Positions 5,694 through 12,122 of a stretch of 12,122 bases of DNA are shown here, piece by piece. A program made the translations under genes and the position numbers. Source of the stretch: Actinomycetota bacterium (GTDB taxonomy: Bacteria; Actinomycetota; Acidimicrobiia; IMCC26256; PALSA-610). Each line of letters begins with the position of its first letter. Positions within the stretch are counted from its first letter, which is position 1. The notes below the pieces were generated by a model, which ran no database searches, was not told the DNA's origin, and saw nothing but the letters and a program-made list of their open reading frames with translations. The stretch lies in contig JAUZEM010000137.1 of NCBI GenBank assembly GCA_030839005.1, forward strand, positions 1 through 12,122, in the 5' to 3' direction.

Positions 5694-7835
5694 TCACGGC
5701 GCCTTCGGCGGAGGCTTTTTCTTCCTCGCGGTCGTAACCGGTGGTCCCGCCGTCGCCGTCGCCGTCGCCGCCGACGTCGTCGGCGTCACGCTGGTGTCCG
5801 GAACCGATGTCGTGGTCGCCGGCCGGTACACCGGCCGGTAGCCGACCCTGCGGCCGAGCTCGGAGATGTAGCGCGAGGTGTACGGCGTCTTGTCCGGCGC
5901 CGCGAAGTCGAAGGGCGGGAGCGGCCCGGTGGCGTCGAGCATGAACTTCCGCCAGATCTGCGCGGGATACGTCGCACCGAAGACGCGGATCCCACCGACG
6001 TTCGTCATGGGGATCTCTCCGGAGGGGTTCCCCATCCACACCGCGGCCGTGTACTGGGGCGTGAAACCGACGAACCAGGCGTCCTGGTTGTGGTCGGTCG
6101 TGCCGGTCTTGCCCGCCGCGGGACGCGGGAAGCCGCCGAGCGTCTGACTGGCAGTCCCGTCGCGCAGGACGTGCTTCAGCATCCCCACCGCGGTGCGAGC
6201 GACCTGCTTGTCGAGCACGGGCTGCCCTGCTGCGGGCGCCTGATAGATCGTCTTGCCGTCACGGTCGACGATCTTCGTGATGAACGTCGCGCGCTTGAGC
6301 ACGCCATCGTTGGGGAACACCGAATAGGCCTGCGCCATCTCGAGCGGGTGAACGCCGTTCGTGCCCAGCGTCGTCGACACGACCGGCTGGAAGTTCGCGG
6401 TGTTGATACCCATCGACCGGGCAGTCTGAAGGACGGCCTTCACGCCGTCGGTGCCGAAGTTGCTGGGGCCGAGCGACAGCTCGGTGCGCACCCACGCGCA
6501 GTTGTCGGAACGCGAGATCGCTTTGGTGAGCGAGATCGTGTCGCCGCCGCAGTCGTCGCTGCGACCGCCGATGTTGTAGAACGCCTGCTTGCCCGAACCC
6601 TGATTGATCCGCCAATTCAGCCGCGAGGTCGACACCGTGTCGTTCGGGGAGTAGCCGCGACTCAGCGCGGTCGCGAGCGTGAACACCTTGAATGACGATC
6701 CGGGCTGACGTCCGGGACCTTCGGTAGCCGGGTCGAACTGCATCTCCGCGAAGGTCCGGCCGTTCGCGATCGCCCGCACGCCGCCGTCGGCGTTGTCGAT
6801 GACGACGAGCGACGCCGTGAACGGCGACTTCGGAAGGACGGTGTTGACGGCCACCGACGCCTCGAACTGGAGCGTGGGATCGTACGACGTGTAGATCTTC
6901 AAACCGCCGCGGAAGACCGCGTTCGCGCGCGCCTGCTGGGTCGCACCGAGCACCTCGCCGGGATCGCCCGCCGTCGTCTGGTCGTCGGCGAGCAGGACGT
7001 TCTTGACCTCGTCCATGTAGTAGTCGAGCGTCGCGGTGTGCGGATAGCTGACTGTCGTCGGCAACGGGACCGACTTCGAGAGCCGGGCCGCCGCGGCGGT
7101 TGCCTTTCCGTTGGACACCATCGCGTCGAGCACCTCGCTACGCCGGCGAGCGGCGGCACCGGGATGCTTGATCGGGTTCAAGGCCTCGGGCGACTGGATG
7201 AGCCCGGCAAGAAGCGCGGACTGGGCGAGGTCGAGCTTCGCCAGCGGGGTGAGGGGGAAGTACCGCTCGGCGGCCGCTTGCACGCCGTAGGCAGCGTTGC
7301 CGAAGTACACCAGGTTCAGGTAGTCCTCGAGGATCTGACTCTTCGTCAGCTGCTTTTCGAGCTCGATCGCGAGAATCGCTTCGCGGGCCTTCGTCGTCAG
7401 GTCGCGCTTGCGATTGACGCTGAACGTGTTCTTCACCAGCTGTTGCGTGATCGTCGATCCGCCCTGCGAGATGGCGCCCGCGTCGACGTTCTTGAACAAC
7501 GCGCGGGTCGTTCCGGTCCAGTCGACACCGTGGTGCTCATAGAACTTGCGATCCTCGATCGAAATGACCGCGTCGATCAACACCTTCGGAATGTCCTTGA
7601 GCTTGACCGGCGAACGGTCCTCGGTCGCGAGGGTCGCCATCAGGTTGCCGTGGCGGTCGAACACGAGCGACCGGGCCGCGGGCGCCTTGATCGTGACCTC
7701 GAGATCACCGATCGGCGTCGTCGCGTGAGCCAGCGGCTCGGCCGCCGGCCCGAGCAGGGCGAGGGAGCCCGCGAGCGCGGCACCACCGACGGCTACCGTC
7801 ACCAAGAACTTGAGGCAGAACGTGAAGGCCTTCAC
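5694..7835 (-). CDS. Class A penicillin-binding protein (bifunctional transglycosylase/transpeptidase)
   Basis: This enzyme polymerises and cross-links peptidoglycan at the outer face of the membrane. With the chosen GTG start (713 residues), a signal-anchor follows at about 4-29. The GT51 glycosyltransferase domain carries the catalytic Glu94 in SIEDRKFYEHHG, then QGGSTITQQLVKN and YLNLVYFGNAAYGV. The transpeptidase domain has Ser380-x-x-Lys383 in PGSSFK, Ser443-Asp-Asn445 in SRSDN, and Lys576-Thr-Gly in AGKTGTTD; all catalytic residues are present. Two cysteines flank the SDN region and could pair. The C-terminal tail is Thr/Ala/Pro-rich and ends in RKKKPPPKAP; no PASTA domain is present. 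The start is uncertain: in-frame GTGs at 7874 and 7946 are alternatives, and the latter overlaps the helicase stop as GTGA. However, codons 7881-7946 have atypical A/T endings, so they are probably not translated. Confidence 0.94.
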   Translation of the reverse strand: MKAFTFCLKFLVTVAVGGAALAGSLALLGPAAEPLAHATTPIGDLEVTIKAPAARSLVFDRHGNLMATLATEDRSPVKLKDIPKVLIDAVISIEDRKFYEHHGVDWTGTTRALFKNVDAGAISQGGSTITQQLVKNTFSVNRKRDLTTKAREAILAIELEKQLTKSQILEDYLNLVYFGNAAYGVQAAAERYFPLTPLAKLDLAQSALLAGLIQSPEALNPIKHPGAAARRRSEVLDAMVSNGKATAAAARLSKSVPLPTTVSYPHTATLDYYMDEVKNVLLADDQTTAGDPGEVLGATQQARANAVFRGGLKIYTSYDPTLQFEASVAVNTVLPKSPFTASLVVIDNADGGVRAIANGRTFAEMQFDPATEGPGRQPGSSFKVFTLATALSRGYSPNDTVSTSRLNWRINQGSGKQAFYNIGGRSDDCGGDTISLTKAISRSDNCAWVRTELSLGPSNFGTDGVKAVLQTARSMGINTANFQPVVSTTLGTNGVHPLEMAQAYSVFPNDGVLKRATFITKIVDRDGKTIYQAPAAGQPVLDKQVARTAVGMLKHVLRDGTASQTLGGFPRPAAGKTGTTDHNQDAWFVGFTPQYTAAVWMGNPSGEIPMTNVGGIRVFGATYPAQIWRKFMLDATGPLPPFDFAAPDKTPYTSRYISELGRRVGYRPVYRPATTTSVPDTSVTPTTSAATATATAGPPVTTARKKKPPPKAP
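5749..5772. repeat. Short hexamer repeat (GCCGTC) in the penicillin-binding protein tail
   Basis: Three perfect GCCGTC units and a fourth with one mismatch (GCCGCC). They encode the alternating Ala-Thr part of the extracytoplasmic tail. It is a low-complexity, slippage-prone stretch in a region where length is probably not critical. Confidence 0.7.
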
Positions 7836-7942
7836 CGGTGCGACCAGGATGGCACACGGCGACCCGCGCCCCACGCTCGCCCGTCTCACTATTCTTGGGT
7901 CGACTCCACGCTCCGCTCCCCTGCGGTCGCTGCGCTGTCGTC
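7836..7942 (-). other. Spacer between helicase-nuclease and penicillin-binding protein genes, possible internal promoter zone
   Basis: If the penicillin-binding protein starts at 7835, this 107-bp stretch is the only sizeable gap in the minus-strand cluster. Read in the downstream frame, its first 22 codons include AGA three times plus CGA, GGA, CCA and ATA, which are rare in the flanking genes, as expected of non-coding DNA. An AAGAAT-like hexamer occurs on the minus strand near 7888-7893, but I see no matching -35 box. It may carry a promoter that separates cell-wall from DNA-repair transcription. Confidence 0.35.
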
Positions 7943-10900
7943 TCACTCGTCGGACGGAACGAGCGGCGGAGGCGGCGCCGGGTCGTCGCGAGCGGCGGCG
8001 ACCAGTGCCCGGACCTCCGCCACCGCCGCGTCGAGGTCGTCCCCCGCGAACTCCACCTCGGTCGCGCCCGACGGGTCGAGGAAGCAGAGCACGCCGCGCA
8101 CGACTGGCTCACCCGTTGCGTCCGCCACCGCCAACGCGTACGCGGCGGCCTGAATCCGGTAACCGGTGACGCGCTCGGAACGCGTCTCCGTGTCGACCGC
8201 GTCGGTCTTGTAGTCGACAACCACGAGGCCGTCGTCGTCACGAAACACGAGGTCGACGTAACCCTCGAGCGTGATGCCGTCGAACGGGACGGCCACGTAG
8301 GTCTCGCGCCAATGGGAACGCGCGGCCGCTCGCCGCACGATCGGGCTCGCGACCGCGGCCCGCGTCAACGCGGCGATCGTCTCCTCGTGACCGATGACGC
8401 CCTCGGCCGCCGCTTGCGCGGCCGCGGTCGCCTCGACGTCGCGACCGGTGGCCAGCTCGATCGTCTGCAGCGTGGCGTGCACCGCGCGACCGATCGCGGT
8501 TCCGTAACGACCCTTGTTCCAGGGCGGCAGCTCGAGATCGCGACCGTCCTTGGCCAAGCCGGGGTCGTCGACCGGGTGCCTCCGGTCGACCGCCGAGACG
8601 TCGAGCCGGTGCGCGAGCGTCGTCGCCGACACGAACCCGCGCCGGTTCCCGCGCCGATGGGCGCGGTCGTATTCGGCCTGCCACTCGTCGGGGGCGAGGC
8701 CGGGCGCCGGTCCGGCGCCGATCGCGGCACCCGGGCCGGGATCGACGACGACGGAGTCGTCCGGGCCCGGCTCCGTCATGAAGCTCGTGTTCCGCGCCGC
8801 CTCCCAGAGCAGCTCGGCGTGCGTGCGGCGCGTGCTGTCGACCGCATCGAGATCGCGCGCGCGCCGATGCACCGAGACGACGAGGTGGTCGCGAGCCCGC
8901 GTGCACGCGACGTACAGCAGGCGCAGCTTCTCGTGGAAGCCCATTTGCTCGTCGATCGGCTTGTGCAGCTCGAAGTCGGCGGTCTGCACGCCGGGCGCGA
9001 ACCTCACTTCGCAGCCACCGGCCGGCGGGAACAGCACCTGCACTCCCCGGCCCGACATCTGGGCCGCGGTGGTCATGCCCGAGCACACCACAATGGGGAA
9101 CTCGAGGCCCTTGGCGCCGTGGATGGTCATGATCCGCACCGCGTCGTCGTCGGTCTCGGGCACGACGGCTTCGACGACCCGCGAGCCCTCGGCACCTTGG
9201 AGCTCGGCCCACGCGAGGTAGTCGCGCAGCGTCCCGCCGACGGCATCGGTGTAGGCGCGCGCCTGGTCGACGAGGAAGCGGACGCGACGCGCGACATCGC
9301 GGAAGCGCCCGGTCAGCGCGCCGACCTCGATGACCGAGCGTTCCCGCACGATCCGCTCGAGGAGCTCGCTCGGCGTCGACCACATACGGTCGGCGTGCAA
9401 CTCGCCGAGGAAGCGGATCGCACCGGCGACGGGATCTTCGGCAGGGAGAGACGCGGGAGGGGGCGCAGCCAGGTCCCAGCGACCTCCGTGCTCGACCTTG
9501 AAGCGGAACAGATCGTCGTCGCCGCAACCGAACAATGACGACCGCAGCGCGACGACCAGCGACAGGGTGTCGCTCGGGTCGTCGATGGCCCGCAACGCAG
9601 TGAGGAGGTCGCGCACCTCGCGACTGCTGTAGACGAGCGAGCTCGTCTCCGCCCGGTACGGCACCCCGGCCGCGCCGAGCGCCTGCTCCAGATAACCGAG
9701 CGACGTGCGCGCCGGCAGCAGGATGCACACGTCGCCGAGCCGCGCCGGGCGCCACTCGCCGAGCTCCTTGTCGTACACCGGCCACTCCTGGGCGACCGCG
9801 GCGCGCGCGATCGTGGCGACGTCGGCCGCTTCGCGGACACGCAACTCTCCCGCGGTGATGCGCTCCTCGGTGTGAGGCTCGGCTCCGAGCAGCACTACCC
9901 CGCGATCATTCTCGGGCGGTACGCGCCGCGCCGCGTCGAGGGCGCGGTACTCGGGCTGGGAGTCGACGAATGGTTGGATGAGCTCGCCGAACACGTGATT
10001 GATCCACGCGAGCACCTGCGGTGCCGTCCGGAAGTTGCAGGTGAGAAAGCGCGGGGCCGGTTCGGCGAAGCGTTCGCTCGCGGCGAGAAACGTCGAGATG
10101 TCGGCGCGCCGGAACCGGTAGATCGACTGCTTGGGGTCGCCCACGAAGAACAGCCGGCCCGGGTCGACCACCATGTCAGTCCACGGCCGGTCGCCGTCGG
10201 CCGGATCGCCCGATCCGAGCAGCGCGGCCAGCTCGACCTGGATCGGATCGGTGTCCTGGAACTCGTCGATCAGGATCCGCCGGTACCGCTCGCGCAGACG
10301 TGTGCGCGCCCGCGCGCCGTGTTCCGGGTCGCGCAGCAGCGTGCGTGCGAGCACGAGCAGATCGTGGAAATCGAGCTCACCCGCGGCGCGCCGCTGGGCG
10401 ACAGAGCGTTCGGTACAACGCGCGACCGCGGCAACCAGGCGCTTGATCGCGACGTCGAGCACCGCGTCGGTCATCGCCTTGCGCTGTTCGCCCAACTTGG
10501 CGATTCGTTCGCGCAGGCCGGCGATGTCTCCCCAGTTCTTCTTGTTCCCGGTGGTGCCGACCTTGAACGACGGCTTGTCGGAGCGCAGGAGCTCGATGCG
10601 TTCCGCGTCGTCGAACGCGGCGCGCAAGCGATTCCGGTAGTCCGCGAATTCGTCGAGGCGCGTCAGCATGGTGTCGGTGTCGGCCCGGCAGTCGGCGCTC
10701 GCGTCGCACACGGCGTCGAACTCCTCCAGCCATCCGTCGAGCGCCAGCGCGGGCAGCGGCGGCGGCTCGCCGATGCGATCGAGCAGGTCCCAGTTGTCGT
10801 CGAGCACCTCGGCCACCGAGTGGAGATGCCTCAGCTGTACATCGGCCGCGAGGAGGACGAGCACCGTGGACTCCAGCGCGGGGTCGTCGAGCAGCTCGTC

Positions 10901-11404
10901 GACGAACTCGTGCCAGCGCGCTTCGAACGCCAGGCGCGACGAGATCTCGTCGCGCACCTCGATGCGCGGCGGCAATCCGATCTCGATCGGGAATTCGATG
11001 AGGATGCGCTGCGCAAACGAGTGCAGGGTGCAGATCGCGGCCGCGTCGAGACCGTCGAGCGCGGACCCCCACCGGGCGCGCACGACGTCGGGCGCGAGGG
11101 CATCGTCGGCCCGCCGCCGAAGCTCGCGCCGGATGCGATCGCGCAGCTCGGCCGCGGCCTTTTCGGTAAAGGTGATGGCCGCGATCGCCGGCATTTGTAC
11201 CGGAAGTTCGAGTACCGGAAGTTCGGCTACCGGAAGGTCGGGTCCGTCGGCGGTGACGAGGGCGACGACGCGGTCGACCAGCATGGCCGTCTTGCCGGTG
11301 CCCGCGCCCGCCTCGACGAACAGGGTCGCGCCGAGCTCGGCCCGGATGGCTTCGCGCGCCGGCGTATCGCCGGGGTCTTCGAAGAGGGCGAGCTGGTCGG
11401 TCAC
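7943..11404 (-). CDS. AddA/RecB-like UvrD-family helicase with C-terminal PD-(D/E)XK nuclease
   Basis: A 1153-residue double-strand-break resection enzyme. Superfamily 1A helicase motifs occur in order: Walker A EAGAGTGKT at 31-39 (Lys38), motif Ia AITFTEKAAAELRDRI at 76-91, motif II IDEFQDTDP at 379-387, motif III FVGDPKQSIYRFRRAD at 420-435, motif V IMTIHGAKGLEFP at 758-770, and motif VI LLYVACTRARDH at 829-840. The C-terminal RecB-type nuclease shows GRAVHATLQ, then Asp1051 and Asp1064-Tyr-Lys1066 with a downstream GYRIQAAAYA, so it should be active. The GTG start overlaps the stop of the AddB-like gene as GTGA; codons further upstream in frame lie within that gene and were rejected. A 15-bp triplication inserts Leu-Pro-Val repeats at about 56-70. 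The pairing with an AddB-like nuclease favours an AddAB-type complex; an AdnAB-type pair is the alternative. Confidence 0.92.
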   Translation of the reverse strand: MTDQLALFEDPGDTPAREAIRAELGATLFVEAGAGTGKTAMLVDRVVALVTADGPDLPVAELPVLELPVQMPAIAAITFTEKAAAELRDRIRRELRRRADDALAPDVVRARWGSALDGLDAAAICTLHSFAQRILIEFPIEIGLPPRIEVRDEISSRLAFEARWHEFVDELLDDPALESTVLVLLAADVQLRHLHSVAEVLDDNWDLLDRIGEPPPLPALALDGWLEEFDAVCDASADCRADTDTMLTRLDEFADYRNRLRAAFDDAERIELLRSDKPSFKVGTTGNKKNWGDIAGLRERIAKLGEQRKAMTDAVLDVAIKRLVAAVARCTERSVAQRRAAGELDFHDLLVLARTLLRDPEHGARARTRLRERYRRILIDEFQDTDPIQVELAALLGSGDPADGDRPWTDMVVDPGRLFFVGDPKQSIYRFRRADISTFLAASERFAEPAPRFLTCNFRTAPQVLAWINHVFGELIQPFVDSQPEYRALDAARRVPPENDRGVVLLGAEPHTEERITAGELRVREAADVATIARAAVAQEWPVYDKELGEWRPARLGDVCILLPARTSLGYLEQALGAAGVPYRAETSSLVYSSREVRDLLTALRAIDDPSDTLSLVVALRSSLFGCGDDDLFRFKVEHGGRWDLAAPPPASLPAEDPVAGAIRFLGELHADRMWSTPSELLERIVRERSVIEVGALTGRFRDVARRVRFLVDQARAYTDAVGGTLRDYLAWAELQGAEGSRVVEAVVPETDDDAVRIMTIHGAKGLEFPIVVCSGMTTAAQMSGRGVQVLFPPAGGCEVRFAPGVQTADFELHKPIDEQMGFHEKLRLLYVACTRARDHLVVSVHRRARDLDAVDSTRRTHAELLWEAARNTSFMTEPGPDDSVVVDPGPGAAIGAGPAPGLAPDEWQAEYDRAHRRGNRRGFVSATTLAHRLDVSAVDRRHPVDDPGLAKDGRDLELPPWNKGRYGTAIGRAVHATLQTIELATGRDVEATAAAQAAAEGVIGHEETIAALTRAAVASPIVRRAAARSHWRETYVAVPFDGITLEGYVDLVFRDDDGLVVVDYKTDAVDTETRSERVTGYRIQAAAYALAVADATGEPVVRGVLCFLDPSGATEVEFAGDDLDAAVAEVRALVAAARDDPAPPPPLVPSDE
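11198..11242. repeat. Three tandem 15-bp units inside the helicase gene
   Basis: Units at 11198-11212, 11213-11227 and 11228-11242 share TACCGGAAG followed by (T/G)TCG and two variable bases. Being 15 bp long they keep the frame and encode five-residue units of the form (D/E)LPVx: DLPVA, ELPVL, ELPVQ. They lie between Walker A and motif Ia in domain 1A. The near identity of the two TACCGGAAGTTCG units suggests recent duplication. Confidence 0.9.
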
Positions 11405-12122
11405 TCGTCGGCGTCCGCATCGGGTTCCGACAAGAGGCGCACGACCTCGAGCCCGGGCGCGCCGTGCTTGCGCTCCCACTCGCGCCAACGGTCGGTCGTC
11501 CCCATCCCGTCGGGATCGCAGAACGGGCATTGCACGAACGGGGTCGGCGCCGGCTCGGGCGGTCGCGCCGGGAACACGCCTTCCTCGATGCCTTCGACAA
11601 TCGTTCGCACCGCCTGCTTGAAGACGCCGTCGACGTGGTCGTCGACGACATAGCCGATCGCGCGGTTGCGGCCCTTGCCGATGAACCAGTAGAACGCGTC
11701 GACCTCCGTGTCGGGCGTTCCGTACGCGCTGCGCGCCGCGTACGCGTACACCGGGAGCTGCAAGTGCGTCCCGGCCATCACCGGATTGTCGGAACCGAGC
11801 CCGGCGTAGGACGTCAACGATCCGGTCTTGTAGTCGATTACGACGAGGCGGTCGTCGGCGCGACGATCGACGCGATCCGCCTTGCCGCGCATGCGCACCA
11901 CGCGCCCGCCGCCGAGCGGCACCTCGACCGCGCCGGCCGCGGCGCCGGGCATCCCGAACGCGAGCTCGGTCGCAAGCGTCCGGGCGAGGTCCTTGGCTCG
12001 GTACGCCTCGTCCGCGCCGAGGAACGCATCGAGGTCGTCGAGGATCACGCGCCGGACGCGCTCCCAGAACAAGCGGCGACCCGTCACCCCCCGAGCCTCG
12101 GCGTCGGCGAATTCCTCCTCCG
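11401..12122 (-). CDS. AddB-like PD-(D/E)XK nuclease, C-terminal part (5' end beyond right edge)
   Basis: The frame is open to the window edge through EEEFADAEARG, so the visible 239 residues are the C-terminal end of a longer protein and not a small gene starting at the GTG near 12087. It carries a RecB-family nuclease core: a conserved Asp in GKADRVD, then VVIDYKTGS with the Asp and Lys of the active site, followed by QLPVYAYA with the conserved Gln and Tyr. Near the end, QCPFCDPDGMG resembles the C-terminal iron-sulfur cysteines of AddB, but only the CxxC pair is present; the position of the family's third terminal Cys is Gly. The stop overlaps the start of the AddA-like gene as GTGA. The N-terminal helicase-like half is outside the window, so AddB versus AdnA identity stays open. 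Confidence 0.82.
   Translation of the reverse strand, partial: EEEFADAEARGVTGRRLFWERVRRVILDDLDAFLGADEAYRAKDLARTLATELAFGMPGAAAGAVEVPLGGGRVVRMRGKADRVDRRADDRLVVIDYKTGSLTSYAGLGSDNPVMAGTHLQLPVYAYAARSAYGTPDTEVDAFYWFIGKGRNRAIGYVVDDHVDGVFKQAVRTIVEGIEEGVFPARPPEPAPTPFVQCPFCDPDGMGTTDRWREWERKHGAPGLEVVRLLSEPDADADE

Noticed and set aside
7838..9538. 566-residue plus-strand frame opposite the helicase C terminus
   Set aside because: Same reason: low-complexity antisense frame, no recognisable motif, no ribosome binding site.
11198..11242. CRISPR-like array
   Set aside because: The 15-bp units are contiguous without spacers, in frame, and inside a coding region.
11405..11530. N-terminal extension of the helicase to 1195 residues
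   Set aside because: It lies within the AddB-like gene in another frame and is Arg-rich. The GTG at 11404 gives the family's usual distance to Walker A and a GTGA overlap.
9872..11653. 593-residue plus-strand frame opposite the helicase-nuclease
   Set aside because: Long antisense frames are expected in DNA with this third-position G/C bias. The minus strand carries all helicase and nuclease motifs.

Overview
The window is high-GC DNA with strong G/C bias at third codon positions, and many genes start with GTG. Gene content points to an actinobacterium, possibly from the Acidimicrobiia or a related uncultured lineage. The clues are a mycothiol-type DinB/maleylpyruvate-isomerase family protein, a zinc-ribbon / RNase H / histidine-phosphatase neighbourhood that resembles mycobacterial Rv2229c-Rv2228c, and an AddAB-like recombination nuclease pair. 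The lineage is an inference from families; no rRNA or tRNA is present to fix it.

Left part (1-2459): the window opens inside an IS481-type insertion sequence on the minus strand. Only the first 42 codons of its transposase and its upstream terminal region are visible. The inferred IS end abuts a CTAG-containing hexamer and a perfect hairpin that lies just beyond the 3' end of a small stand-alone cyclic-nucleotide-binding-domain gene (minus). A divergent 80-bp spacer separates that gene from a DinB-fold, mycothiol-dependent-isomerase-like gene (plus). Next comes a secreted, cysteine-containing, beta-rich protein of unknown role (plus).

Right part (2460-12122): eight tightly packed genes run leftwards on the minus strand, with overlaps or gaps of at most 14 bp at all but one junction, where the gap depends on the start chosen. 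In transcription order they are: the C-terminal part of an AddB-like nuclease (cut by the window edge), an AddA/RecB-like helicase-nuclease, a class A penicillin-binding protein, a coiled-coil C4 zinc-ribbon protein, RNase HI, a small integral membrane protein, a histidine phosphatase, and a DUF7064/7065-like protein related to hydroxyneurosporene-synthase folds. This looks like one long operon that joins double-strand-break processing, cell-wall synthesis and RNA:DNA-hybrid removal.

The observations most worth a second look are these. (1) The two halves of the fused mycobacterial RNase H-phosphatase (Rv2228c) appear here as separate genes with a membrane-protein gene between them. (2) An 8-bp triplication at the zinc-ribbon/RNase H junction appears to have opened an ancestral GTGA stop-start overlap. 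(3) A 15-bp in-frame triplication lies in the AddA-like helicase, between the Walker A motif and motif Ia. (4) The IS481 end sits next to its family's CTAG-type target. I did not find a clear new defence or mobile system.
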